Under the pieces are notes generated by a model. The model had not been told where the DNA came from and searched no databases. It saw only the letters and a program-made list of their open reading frames with translations. The translations under genes and the position numbers were made by a program. This document shows, piece by piece, positions 33,409 to 41,650 of a DNA stretch of 50,488 nt. Numbering within the stretch: the first letter of the stretch is position 1; each line of letters opens with the position of its first letter. Source of the stretch: Komagataeibacter sp. FXV3 (lineage in GTDB: Bacteria; Pseudomonadota; Alphaproteobacteria; Acetobacterales; Acetobacteraceae); contig NZ_VWPI01000026.1 in assembly GCF_015155755.1 (NCBI RefSeq), positions 1 to 50,488 of the forward strand, given 5' to 3'.

Positions 33409-34317
33409 TCAGGGCAGGGATGGCGTCTGCGCTTCGCTGATCCGCGATACGATATCCATGACATTGCCCAGCAGCGGACTGACGTCCTGCGCGCGGTGGA
33501 CCATGAACAGTTCGGCCATGATGTTTTCGCCAAACCCCAGCGGACGGTAGATGACATTTTCGATACCAAGCCGCGACGCCGATTCCGGGATCAGGGCAAT
33601 GCCCATCCCGGTCCTGACCATGGACAGCAGGGCATGGATCTGGGTCAGGTGATGGATCAGGTGGGGCCGGATATGCGCGCTGACCAGCAGGCGCTGCACA
33701 AGATCATGGAAATAGCCGCTGCCCAGGATCGAATACATGATCAGGTCCTGCCCCTCCATGTCCTCTGGCGTCAGCGCGGATCGCGTGGCCAGCGGGTGAT
33801 CGTGGGGCAGGGCGGCCACCATGGGTTCGGCCCGGACCCTGCATGCGCGGGTTTCCCTTGCCTCGAACGGCGGGCGGACGAAGGCAAGGTCGATCCGGTG
33901 GGAGGCAAGGGCCGCGACCTGATCGCGCGTGACCATTTCCTCCAGTGTCAGCTCAATATCGGGATAGGCCGCCCGCAGCCCATGGATCAGCCGGGGCAGG
34001 AAGTCATAGCTGCTGGATGGCGTAAACCCGATCGCGACCTGTCCCAGCGCGCCGCGCCGCGCCCGGCGGGCCAGCAGGACCGCATCCTGCGCGCTGCGCA
34101 GCAGGCGGCGGGCTTCGGGCAGGAAGATCGCGCCAGCCGGCGTCAGCCGGACGCTGCGGCTGTTGCGTTCCAGCAATTCAACACCAAGTGCGTGTTCCAG
34201 AAGCTGGACCTGTCGGCTCAGCGGTGGCTGGGTCATGTTCAGCCGTGCCGCCGCGCGGCCGAAATGCAGTTCCTCCGCTACCGTGACAAAACACCGGACC
34301 TGCGTGAGCTGAAGCAT
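33409..34317 (-). CDS. LysR-family regulator of the sugar-acid locus
   Basis: A 302-residue regulator. The N-terminal helix-turn-helix has LTQVRCFVTVAEELHFGRAA and LNMTQPPLSRQVQLLEHALG, typical of the CatR/BenM-like subgroup. The effector domain begins about residue 92 (GQVAIGFTPSSSYDFLPRLI). It is divergent from the IlvD/Edd dehydratase gene across a 135-base region holding a perfect TAACAA-N6-TTGTTA repeat (34390-34407), and is the first gene before the transporter and dehydrogenase run. It probably activates the dehydratase, the operon, or both in response to a sugar acid or its keto-deoxy product. ATG 34317 is chosen over an upstream extension. Confidence 0.88.
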   Translation of the reverse strand: MLQLTQVRCFVTVAEELHFGRAAARLNMTQPPLSRQVQLLEHALGVELLERNSRSVRLTPAGAIFLPEARRLLRSAQDAVLLARRARRGALGQVAIGFTPSSSYDFLPRLIHGLRAAYPDIELTLEEMVTRDQVAALASHRIDLAFVRPPFEARETRACRVRAEPMVAALPHDHPLATRSALTPEDMEGQDLIMYSILGSGYFHDLVQRLLVSAHIRPHLIHHLTQIHALLSMVRTGMGIALIPESASRLGIENVIYRPLGFGENIMAELFMVHRAQDVSPLLGNVMDIVSRISEAQTPSLP

Positions 34318-34389
34318 CAATATCAATCCTGTCTCAATCCATGCTGTATCTAATCTGGACACGCCAGAACTGTCTTGCCCTAACTGCAG

Positions 34390-34407
34390 TAACAAACACC
34401 CTTGTTA
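34390..34407. promoter_or_regulatory. Perfect inverted repeat, candidate LysR operator
   Basis: TAACAA-ACACCC-TTGTTA is a perfect 6+6+6 inverted repeat of the LysR T-N11-A type. It lies 46 bases before the dehydratase start and 73 before the LysR start, in the divergent promoter region. Confidence 0.6.
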
Positions 34408-34452
34408 TCAGGCCATTGTGACTGACCGGGGGCGTGCAGGGAGAACAAAGGC

Positions 34453-36234
34453 ATGACGCAAGAAGCCGGAAAACGGCCAGATGGCGGGAAGACTGCAGCG
34501 CAGGCAGAACGCAGGCTGCGCAGCGAGCGCTGGTTTGGCCCCGCCGACCTGCGCAGCTTCGGCCATCGTTCCCGTGCGATGCAGATGGGTTATGATCCGC
34601 AGGACTGGGAGGGAAAGCCCGTCATCGCCATCCTGAATACATGGTCCGACATCAATCCATGCCACATGCATTTCCGCCAGCGCGTGGAGGATGTAAAGCG
34701 GGGCGTGCTGGAAGCCGGTGGATTTCCCATGGAGTTGCCCGCCATTTCACTGTCCGAAAACTTCATGAAGCCCACCACCATGCTGTACCGCAACATGCTG
34801 GCGATGGAGGCGGAAGAACTGCTGCGGGCCTATCCCGCTGATGGCGCGGTGCTGATGGGCGGATGTGACAAGACCACGCCCGGCCTGCTGCTGGGGGCAA
34901 CCAGCATGGATATCCCCGCGATCTATGTGCCCGCAGGCCCGATGCTGCGCGGGAACTGGCAGGGAAAGACGCTGGGTTCGGGGTCGGATTCATGGAAATA
35001 CTGGGATGAACTGCGCGCGGGCAAGATTACCCCCGCAGACTGGCAGGGGGTCGAGGCCGGCATTGCCCGCAGCGCGGGCACCTGCATGACCATGGGCACG
35101 GCCAGTACCATGACCGCCATTGCCGAGGCGATCGGCCTGTCCCTGCCGGGGGCCAGTTCCATCCCGGCGGTGGATTCCAACCATATCCGCATGGCCAAGA
35201 GTTCCGGGCGGCGGATTGTCGATATGGTGTGGGAAGACCTGAAACCGTCGAAAATCCAGACCCATGCCGCCTTTCGCAACGCCATTGCGGTGGCGATGGC
35301 CATGGGGTGCTCGACCAACGCCATCATACACGTGATCGCCATGGCGCGGCGCGCGGGTGTTGACATCGGGCTGGACGATTTCGACCGTGCCAGCCGTGAG
35401 GTCCCGGTGATCGCCAATGTCCGGCCAACGGGCACGACCTACCTTATGGAGGATTTCTACTACGCTGGCGGGATTGCCGCGCTGATGAACCGGATTTCCA
35501 GTTTCCTTGACCTGGACTGCCTGACGGTGACCGGCCGCAGCGTGGGGGAGAATATCCGCGATGCAAAGGTCTGGAATGATGATGTCATAAGGCCGCTGGA
35601 CAAACCGATGTTCACGGGGGAGGCGGGTGGTGCGCTGACGGTCCTGCGTGGCAACCTTGCCCCCGATGGCTGCGTGATGAAGCCCGCGTGCTGTGACCCC
35701 AAATTCCATAAGCACCGGGGACCGGCGCTGGTGTTTGACGATTACCCCACCATGAAGAAAGCGCTGGATGACGAAACGCTGGACGTGACCCCCGATCATG
35801 TCCTTGTGCTGCGCAATGCAGGCCCGCTGGGTGGTCCGGGCATGCCGGAATGGGGAATGCTGCCCATGCCCAAACGCCTGGTGAAGGAAGGCTATCGCGA
35901 TATGCTGCGCCTGTCCGACGCCCGGATGAGTGGCACCAGCTACGGCGCATGCATCCTGCATGTCGCGCCCGAAAGCTATGTCGGTGGACCGCTGGCGCTA
36001 CTGAAAACGGGGGATATCATCGCGGTGGACGTAGCGGCGCGTTCAGTCAACATGGAGGTATCGGATACGGAACTGGCACGCCGCCGTGCGGCATGGACGC
36101 CGCCTGCGCCGCGTTACGGACGTGGATATGGCTGGATGGCCGCACATCACATGCGGCAGGCGAATGAAGGGTGTGACTTCGACTTCCTCCAGACCGATTT
36201 CGGCCCCCCGGTGCCAGAGCCGGTTATTTATTGA
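34453..36234 (+). CDS. IlvD/Edd-family aldonate dehydratase (L-arabinonate/D-xylonate type)
   Basis: A 593-residue dehydratase. Cluster cysteines are Cys70 (INPCHMHF), Cys138 (GGCDKTTPG) and Cys211 (GTCMTMGTAST), matching the 2Fe-2S set of sugar-acid dehydratases. Lys140 is at the carbamylated-lysine position. The C-terminal half includes GRSVGENIRDA, PDGCVMKPACC and SDARMSGTSYGACILHV. Length and the NTWSDINPCHMHFRQRVEDV start resemble arabinonate and xylonate dehydratases more than IlvD or Edd. It would convert an aldonate to a 2-keto-3-deoxy acid in the cytoplasm. GGGAG lies nine bases before ATG. It is divergent from the LysR gene and 9 kb from the aldolase that could take its product. Confidence 0.9.
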   Translation: MTQEAGKRPDGGKTAAQAERRLRSERWFGPADLRSFGHRSRAMQMGYDPQDWEGKPVIAILNTWSDINPCHMHFRQRVEDVKRGVLEAGGFPMELPAISLSENFMKPTTMLYRNMLAMEAEELLRAYPADGAVLMGGCDKTTPGLLLGATSMDIPAIYVPAGPMLRGNWQGKTLGSGSDSWKYWDELRAGKITPADWQGVEAGIARSAGTCMTMGTASTMTAIAEAIGLSLPGASSIPAVDSNHIRMAKSSGRRIVDMVWEDLKPSKIQTHAAFRNAIAVAMAMGCSTNAIIHVIAMARRAGVDIGLDDFDRASREVPVIANVRPTGTTYLMEDFYYAGGIAALMNRISSFLDLDCLTVTGRSVGENIRDAKVWNDDVIRPLDKPMFTGEAGGALTVLRGNLAPDGCVMKPACCDPKFHKHRGPALVFDDYPTMKKALDDETLDVTPDHVLVLRNAGPLGGPGMPEWGMLPMPKRLVKEGYRDMLRLSDARMSGTSYGACILHVAPESYVGGPLALLKTGDIIAVDVAARSVNMEVSDTELARRRAAWTPPAPRYGRGYGWMAAHHMRQANEGCDFDFLQTDFGPPVPEPVIY

Positions 36235-36394
36235 TTGTCCCTGCGAACCCGATCCGCCGTTTCGATCGTTCAGCATGCATGACACCGGAAGGAAGCGATA
36301 AATACACATGACAGGCCGGGCGGGCACATGATCCCGCCCATGGCCCTAAAAGAGCTGCAATACGGTTCGACACCCGTCAAAGAAGAAAAACAAG

Positions 36395-37270
36395 ATGTAC
36401 ATGAAGTCGAATACGCTCCCACCATCCTTCGCGGCAATGCGTCCGCGGCATGTGCCTTACTGGCTGTTGTGGCTGGCCCTGGCTGGCACGACCGCGGCCA
36501 TGGTCTATTCGTCCTTTGTCGTGCCGGTCATACCGGACCTGGCCTGCCTGTCCACCATCGGGCTTGACGGTCTTGCGCTGGCTGTCACGGTTGCGGTGAT
36601 GCCGCGGAATTTTGTCGTCGGTTTCCTTACATCACTCCTTCCATTCGTCATCAGCTGGAGGGTGGCGGCCATTCATGGGTCGGTGCCGGGCATGGCGTGC
36701 TCCACCGCCACGTTCATCATCTATCTTTTACTGTATGCGGACTGCATGATCCATGACTGGAGGGCATGCAGCATTGGCGGGTGGAATAATCACCTGCAAT
36801 GGCAGGTAGCAATACTGCGTATATATTTTGGTTTCGACATGGTTGGGCATTTTTCCGAAAAACTTTTCGCGGGCATACAGGCATTCCACCACATGGAACA
36901 GGTTTTTGTCGGATTCGGGTTCCCGCCCGATGGGCAGGCGGTCATTATTGGTGGATTGTGTGAACTGTCAGTCGCGATTGGCGTGGGAATGGGTTTCATG
37001 ACCCGTCTGGCCGGGATGGGCGGGGCGCTGTATTACCTGATCGCCAACCATTATGGCCGGCATTTCGGTGACGGGTTTACATGGAACAATCCCCCCGTAG
37101 GCGGCTGGGAATACCCGATGCTGATGATCGTGGCCTTTGCCAGTTTTTCGGTTGCGGGGGCGGGAAAGTTCTCGATTGATGGCTGGCTGATCGCCCGTGG
37201 GCTGATGCCTGGGTTCCTGCTGCAGTTATGTGTATCCGGCCGCCCCGATCATGTGCGTCGTGATATTTGA
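36395..37270 (+). CDS. DoxX-like membrane protein
   Basis: A 291-residue protein with about eight hydrophobic segments. The C-terminal half matches the DoxX family: LRIYFGFDMVGHFSEKLFAG, then GFPPDGQAVIIGGLCELSVA and GMGGALYYLIANHYGRHFGD. The N-terminal half is a further membrane region with no clear relatives. DoxX proteins are loosely tied to quinone-linked oxidation, thiosulfate oxidation and redox stress; no reaction can be assigned here. It follows the dehydratase by 160 bases on the same strand and precedes two secreted GlcG-like genes. The ribosome site is weak (GAAGAAAAACAAG before ATG). A stem plus T-run follows at 37273-37315. Confidence 0.75.
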   Translation: MYMKSNTLPPSFAAMRPRHVPYWLLWLALAGTTAAMVYSSFVVPVIPDLACLSTIGLDGLALAVTVAVMPRNFVVGFLTSLLPFVISWRVAAIHGSVPGMACSTATFIIYLLLYADCMIHDWRACSIGGWNNHLQWQVAILRIYFGFDMVGHFSEKLFAGIQAFHHMEQVFVGFGFPPDGQAVIIGGLCELSVAIGVGMGFMTRLAGMGGALYYLIANHYGRHFGDGFTWNNPPVGGWEYPMLMIVAFASFSVAGAGKFSIDGWLIARGLMPGFLLQLCVSGRPDHVRRDI

Positions 37271-37272
37271 AT

Positions 37273-37315
37273 TGGACGGTAGCGCGTTTTAATACTTGTT
37301 TCGTCCACTTTTTTT
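37273..37315 (+). terminator. Possible terminator after the DoxX-like gene
   Basis: TGGACG (37273-37278) pairs with CGTCCA (37302-37307) and is followed by a run of seven T (37309-37315). The loop is long (23 bases), so the fold is uncertain, but the T-run is in the right place. Confidence 0.45.
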
Positions 37316-37561
37316 CTATGGTCTCCTGGCACCCTTTCATGGCGCCAGCTTGGATTATCTATCACATGCGCGCGAGTTATTAATTGTTATTTGTCTGCGC
37401 GCAAAAAACTGTAATAGAATGTTCTGTGCGATATGACATCGGTTCTATCGTATAATCTGAACTGAACGACGTCTTTATTTTCCCGATATGGATCGGTCTG
37501 GCCGAACATGAAGCGTCGTCAGGGGTTCAATAATAACATTGAGAATAAGGTAACCCTTGAA

Positions 37562-38041
37562 ATGAAGCATCTGCTTAAAGTCCTTGCGGTGCTGACGTCG
37601 TGCGCGACCCCCGCACTTGCGCAGCCGTCATCTTCCTCCACCGCGCCGCAGTTCAACATCACGACCGACGCGGCAATGGACATGGCCCATTATGCGGTTG
37701 GCCTGGCGGAAAACCGGCATCTCAAGCTTTGCATAGCGGTCGAGGACACGGATGGAAACCTGGTGGCCTTCATCCGCATGCAGGGTGCCTATGCCGGATG
37801 TGTGGAGGCCTCGATCGCGAAGGCAAAATCGGCGGCGCGGTTTGCCCGCAATACGATCGAGTTCTTTGACGCCGTGCGCACGCAGAACCTGCCCATCGGT
37901 TTTGTCCCCGGTATCCTGCCATCCGCAGGTGGTGCGGTTTTCAAGCAGGGTGATGTGGTCGTCGGCAGTATCGGCACTAGCGGCGACACCAATGAAAATG
38001 AACAGGCGCTGGTTGTCGATACGGCCAAGCATTTTCACTGA
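37562..38041 (+). CDS. Secreted GlcG/HbpS-family protein, first of a tandem pair
   Basis: A 159-residue exported protein. The signal peptide is about residues 1-20 (MKHLLKVLAVLTSCATPALA). The rest is one GlcG/HbpS domain: CIAVEDTDGNLVAFIRMQGA, then SIAKAKSAARFARNT and a Gly-rich GILPSAGGAVFKQGDVVVGS. The last part, IGTSGDTNENEQALVVDTAK, is typical. HbpS-like members bind heme or sense redox state; GlcG is an unassigned gene of the glycolate locus. Exported versions are frequent beside membrane dehydrogenases in acetic acid bacteria. An in-frame extension to 37508 is possible, but the signal peptide argues for ATG 37562. A second copy follows after 56 bases. Confidence 0.85.
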   Translation: MKHLLKVLAVLTSCATPALAQPSSSSTAPQFNITTDAAMDMAHYAVGLAENRHLKLCIAVEDTDGNLVAFIRMQGAYAGCVEASIAKAKSAARFARNTIEFFDAVRTQNLPIGFVPGILPSAGGAVFKQGDVVVGSIGTSGDTNENEQALVVDTAKHFH

Positions 38042-38097
38042 AACGGTCTTCAGCGTAAAAAAAACAGTATCCAGACAATCTTGCATCAGGATCTCCC

Positions 38098-38583
38098 ATG
38101 AAAATCAGACATATCGGGCCGCTGGCCATTCTGGCGTGCTTTCCTGCCTTTGGCGTGGCACACGCGGATGACGCCAAGTTGCTGACCCGCCCGCAACTCA
38201 GTAACGCCGGTGCGAAAAGCCTGCTGAATGCGGCCGAGGAGGAGGCGCGGCAGAAGGGCATGCAGGTCAGCATCGCAGTGGTGGATGCATCGGGCAGGCT
38301 GCTGGCCTTCACCCGCATGGATGATTCACAGACCGGAACGGACGAGACAGCCATCAAGAAAGCCCGCACAGCCGCGCTGTATCATTCACCAGGCAAGGTA
38401 CTGGCCCAGCGTATCAGCCAGAACCAGGCGTTTCTGGCGACATTGCCCGGTATTACGGCCGTGCCCGGATCGTGTCCGGTCATGAGTGGCAAATACCTGA
38501 TCGGGGCGGTTGGGGTCAGTGGCGCGACGGATGATCTGGATAATGCAGTCGCCACCGATACGGCAAACGGGTTCCATTCGTAG
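38098..38583 (+). CDS. Secreted GlcG/HbpS-family protein, second of a tandem pair
   Basis: A 161-residue exported protein with a signal peptide (1-23, MKIRHIGPLAILACFPAFGV then AHA) and a GlcG/HbpS domain: VSIAVVDASGRLLAFTRMDD, TAIKKARTAALYHSPG, GVSGATDDLDNAVATDTA. It is clearly related to the gene just upstream but diverged, so the pair is an old duplication or a heteromer. One Cys occurs in the mature part (GSCPVMSG). It is probably cotranscribed with the first copy; a perfect 14-bp stem at 38627-38670 ends the unit. Heme binding or a role in periplasmic redox chemistry is family-based inference. Confidence 0.85.
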   Translation: MKIRHIGPLAILACFPAFGVAHADDAKLLTRPQLSNAGAKSLLNAAEEEARQKGMQVSIAVVDASGRLLAFTRMDDSQTGTDETAIKKARTAALYHSPGKVLAQRISQNQAFLATLPGITAVPGSCPVMSGKYLIGAVGVSGATDDLDNAVATDTANGFHS

Positions 38584-38626
38584 GGGATGGTCCGAGCCGG
38601 ACAGTCCCGGCAATTCCAGACAGTAA

Positions 38627-38670
38627 AAAATACAGGCCATTCTCCGTTACAGGAATATGGCCTGTATTTT
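38627..38670. terminator. Perfect 14-bp stem-loop terminator
   Basis: AAAATACAGGCCAT (38627-38640) and ATGGCCTGTATTTT (38657-38670) pair across a 16-base loop. A-run before and T-run after make it bidirectional in form. It ends the GlcG pair and could stop read-through from the OprB side. Confidence 0.7.
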
Positions 38671-38701
38671 CTTGCATACTGTCCGAAAATTCGGTTTTGC
38701 G

Positions 38702-38823
38702 GCATCATGAAGACGTTTTTTGGTGAAGATTTTTTTAAGAAACATTCAAAGAATGCCGCCTTTTTGAAAAAAGGCGGCACCCAAAAACTTTCATTTTTAT
38801 TATCAAGATCTGTTTTGAAATTT
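38702..38823 (+). repeat. Interspersed intergenic repeat, near full-length copy 4
   Basis: Order of parts: GCATCATGAAGACG, GGTGAAG, a T-run, then GCCGCCTTTTT/AAAAAAGGCGGC (a perfect hairpin), ACCCAAAAACTTTC, and CTGTTTTGAAA at the end. The copy at 40704 is its reverse complement over about 120 bases. Confidence 0.75.
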
Positions 38824-38825
38824 CC

Positions 38826-40199
38826 CTAGAAGGTAAAGCCTGTTTTCATACCAATAACCGTGACCGTGCTGCGCTGGGTATAACCGCCGGGATTAACCCA
38901 GAACTGGACGTTTGGTTCGATATAGGCCCAAGGGGTAAACTGGATGGTGTAATCTGTTTCAACGGCAAATTCCGAATTCCGTCGTGGCCCCTTTTTACCT
39001 GCCTGATACCATTCCAATGTCGCAAGGCGCGAATTGACATGATTGGTGCCAACCGCAAGTGTCACGGCGTCATGCCTGCGCCATGGTAGTCCGAAATAGC
39101 GCAGGCTGCCCGTTACCTGTGATGAGATGGGGCTTGTTTCCCTGTCAACCATGGTCAGCGTGACATAGGCGGTCAGACCCTGCACGACCACCGCATCCTG
39201 TCCGGGCTTTTCGGTAAAGGTACCCGTCAACTGCTGCTGGAACCACAGATACCCGCCATGGGAACTGCCCCGTTCCAGCATTGGCAACCCGCCGGTAACA
39301 GCAGGTTGCCCATTGGTCGCCAGTAAAACATCCGGTGCGCTGGCCGTATTGATCCACCCGCCAATGCGGTACACCCCCGGATAATGGTGCGATCCCACAT
39401 GAAGGCGCAGCCCGGTTTCGAAAGGCAGCAGCGCGCCGGTTGCCCCATGGACGTAACCAAGGAAAAACTTGTTATCCAGGTTGCGCATGTTCTGTTCATA
39501 AGCGCCCCCCTGCAGGTACCACAGGGGACTGTTGTATTTAAGGTAACCACCCCAGGTGCTGACAGGCCAGTTCAGCCAGCGATTACCATCCATGTTGCCC
39601 GTTGTCGCGCCGCAGAAATAATTGATCATTGTCAGGCAGGGCACATTGTCAAAATCAGCACCGGTTGGCAGGCGGCCGATCTTGAAACTGAAGTGGTTGC
39701 CCAGTTTCTGGTTATACCACAATCCGGTCAGTCGAGTGGTCTGTCCACGTCCCCATACTTCCTGTGGCTGTTGCAGGGTATACAGGCCCGCCCGTGTAAT
39801 CAGGTTGCTGCCCCAGCGGCTGGTAAAGGTGAAATTGAAGGTCGCCCCTTTCCATTTCACCAGTTTTTCCGCATCGATATCCATAATCGCCGCGATCTGG
39901 TTGGTTTCGGCCGCAGTGCGCCGGTCGCCGCCTGTCGCATTTCCGGCGGTTTCGTTTGTCCATGCCGCCGCCAGGTCTATCCCTATGTCACGCAGATAGG
40001 TTCTGTACCCACCCCAATCTCCTGTCATGGTTGAAGCCGGGTGCTGGGCGCTGTTACGCAGCGCATAACTGGCATCATTGCCCTGGCTTCCGTTTACAAC
40101 GCTATTGGCGGGCGCGTCATGCGCGCCGATCACCACATACATGGAAAAACCGAAATACAATATCGCGAATTTTCCACGTCGATGCGTAAAATATTTCAT
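38826..40199 (-). CDS. Carbohydrate-selective porin, OprB family
   Basis: A 457-residue outer-membrane protein. An N-terminal signal region (about 1-33) precedes a 16-strand-type barrel with OprB features: TMTGDWGGYRTYLRDIGIDL (57-76), FNFTFTSRWGSNL, IGRLPTGADFD and WVNPGGY. It ends in a C-terminal Phe (GFTF), the usual outer-membrane sorting residue. OprB porins admit glucose and other monosaccharides into the periplasm, which fits the periplasmic sugar oxidation genes nearby. It is convergent with the GlcG pair. Flanking intergenic DNA on both sides carries repeat copies. Base composition is more AT-rich than the neighbouring dehydratase. Substrate range is not predictable. Confidence 0.9.
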   Translation of the reverse strand: MKYFTHRRGKFAILYFGFSMYVVIGAHDAPANSVVNGSQGNDASYALRNSAQHPASTMTGDWGGYRTYLRDIGIDLAAAWTNETAGNATGGDRRTAAETNQIAAIMDIDAEKLVKWKGATFNFTFTSRWGSNLITRAGLYTLQQPQEVWGRGQTTRLTGLWYNQKLGNHFSFKIGRLPTGADFDNVPCLTMINYFCGATTGNMDGNRWLNWPVSTWGGYLKYNSPLWYLQGGAYEQNMRNLDNKFFLGYVHGATGALLPFETGLRLHVGSHHYPGVYRIGGWINTASAPDVLLATNGQPAVTGGLPMLERGSSHGGYLWFQQQLTGTFTEKPGQDAVVVQGLTAYVTLTMVDRETSPISSQVTGSLRYFGLPWRRHDAVTLAVGTNHVNSRLATLEWYQAGKKGPRRNSEFAVETDYTIQFTPWAYIEPNVQFWVNPGGYTQRSTVTVIGMKTGFTF

Positions 40200-40426
40200 T
40201 GTACGGCCACTGGTATATTATTGGTTTTATTTGTGTGGCGTTTAAACGTTTTTATGAGGGCGCGGTTTTTTTATTTCGTATATTAATTTATCGTGCGCTA
40301 TGTGGCATAACTTTCCACTTGTATTTTCTTGGGAACATTATTTGCACAATTGCGTTCCTGTGATCAGGTCAGGCGGTTTTGGGGAAAAGTTTTCCTGCCA
40401 TGAATCCATCCAGGCAACGGGGCACG

Positions 40427-40530
40427 GATCATGCAAGGTTTTTGGTGAAGCTTTTTTCAAAAAGCTTCATGACCTGTCGTTTCCTTGAAAAAACAGGGCA
40501 CACAAGAATTCCATTATTTTTACTAAAAAT
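40427..40530 (+). repeat. Interspersed intergenic repeat, copy 5
   Basis: GATCATGCAAGG, then GGTGAAGC and the palindrome AAGCTTTTTTCAAAAAGCTT, then CCTTGAAAAAACAGGG and AAGAATTCCATTA. Same order as the copies at 26376 and 38702; the second hairpin is decayed. Confidence 0.65.
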
Positions 40531-40703
40531 TATTGCAAATTTTTTCAATGCATACCAGTCATTTAACTCGTTATTTTATAAGAACGATATAAGGCCGGAT
40601 GCCCGGCATGTGTAAACATGCAACCCATGGCACCGCGCCAGATGCAGAAAAAATCGCGATGGTCCAGCCATTGGAATATGCAGGTCCAAACAACACGAAT
40701 GAC

Positions 40704-40826
40704 AGACTGTTTGAAAACAGAATTATTGATGGAAAAGATAGAAGTTTCTGGGTGACCCTTTTCCAGGAAGGCAGCATGTAACGAAGCTTTCTGAAAAAAA
40801 CTTCACCACAAACGTCTTTATGATGC
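40704..40826 (-). repeat. Interspersed intergenic repeat, near full-length copy 6
   Basis: Starts AGACTGTTTGAAAACAG, like the terminal repeat of the 13331 element, then GAAGTTTCTGGGTGACCC, GAAGCTTTC, CTTCACCA, and ends AAACGTCTTTATGATGC. It is the reverse complement layout of the copy at 38702. Confidence 0.7.
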
Positions 40827-40876
40827 GCACGATATCGCAGCGACCTCCAATGACTGTTTCCGGCATGCGCAATGGG

Positions 40877-41650
40877 TCAGTGACGGGGCGGGAGGTAGTC
40901 CGCCATCCATCGGCATTCATCCGACAGGTCCATGGCTGCGTCTTCATCCAGTACGAATGTGCAATCAGGATGGAAATGAAGTGCCGAGGCACTGGTCATG
41001 GCCGAAATCGCCCCTTCAATAACGCGGGTGACGATCGCCGCCTTGCCGGGGCCTGTCGCCAGCAGGACCGCGCGCCGGGTTTCCAGAATGGTCCCGACAC
41101 CAACAGTCAGCGCATGCTGCGGCACATCATCCGGGCAGTCGCCAAACATTTCGGCATTCTGGACACGCGTGGCGGGGGCAAGCCTGACACGGCGCGTGCG
41201 CGATGCGAAGGAGGAAAGGGGTTCGTTAAAACCGATATGGCCGGTGTGACCTATCCCCAGCAGTTGCAGGTCAATACCACCTGCGGCACGGATGGCGGTT
41301 TCGTATCGTGCGCATGCCGCCGTAACATCATCGGTATCACCGGGGGGCAGATGCGTCCGCGTGGGCGGAATATCCAGATGACGGAACAGGTGATGCTGCA
41401 TATAGGCACGGTATGACTGCGCGGTCCGGGCAACCGGCCCGCAATATTCATCCAGGTTGAACGTCGTGCAGCCTGCAAGATTGACCGGCCTGTCGTGAAT
41501 GCGGCGGACAAGGTGGCCATAGACCCGTTCCATCGTGCGCCCGGTTGCAAGGCCCAGTACGGCTGCCGGGTTGCGCGCGCAGCACATGTACAGCATGTCC
41601 GCCACATGGGCGCAGGCCGTGTCCTGATCCGGTACGATGACAAGTTTCAT
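40877..41650 (-). CDS. nagB: Glucosamine-6-phosphate deaminase
   Basis: A 257-residue enzyme converting glucosamine 6-phosphate to fructose 6-phosphate and ammonia. Family marks: LATGRTMERVYGHLV (phosphate-binding loop, about 34-48), FNLDEYCG with the catalytic Asp, and GIGHTGHIGFNEP with catalytic His and Glu. Length is near the usual 245-266. ATG 41650 overlaps the anmK stop as ATGA and has GGGAGG close upstream, so translation is coupled. It is the last gene of the minus-strand salvage operon (serine hydrolase, murQ, anmK, nagB). No nagA (GlcNAc-6-phosphate deacetylase) lies in the window, so that step must be encoded elsewhere. Confidence 0.93.
   Translation of the reverse strand: MKLVIVPDQDTACAHVADMLYMCCARNPAAVLGLATGRTMERVYGHLVRRIHDRPVNLAGCTTFNLDEYCGPVARTAQSYRAYMQHHLFRHLDIPPTRTHLPPGDTDDVTAACARYETAIRAAGGIDLQLLGIGHTGHIGFNEPLSSFASRTRRVRLAPATRVQNAEMFGDCPDDVPQHALTVGVGTILETRRAVLLATGPGKAAIVTRVIEGAISAMTSASALHFHPDCTFVLDEDAAMDLSDECRWMADYLPPRH

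Larger units (their letters stand above)
40200..40876. other. AT-rich gene-free stretch with two repeat copies
   Basis: About 680 bases between the start of the OprB gene and the stop of nagB. It holds repeat copies at 40427-40530 and 40704-40826, in opposite orientation. No gene is supported; it must also contain the OprB promoter. Confidence 0.55.

Noticed and set aside
31314-33440. Plus-strand open frame of 708 codons antisense to the MFS and royal-jelly-like genes
   Set aside because: It is antisense to two well-recognised genes, has low-complexity composition without any family match, and such long shadows are expected in GC-rich DNA.
38627-38670. 14-bp inverted repeat considered as another copy of the interspersed repeat family
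   Set aside because: Its stem (ATACAGGCCAT) shares no blocks with the family; it is better read as a terminator for the GlcG pair.
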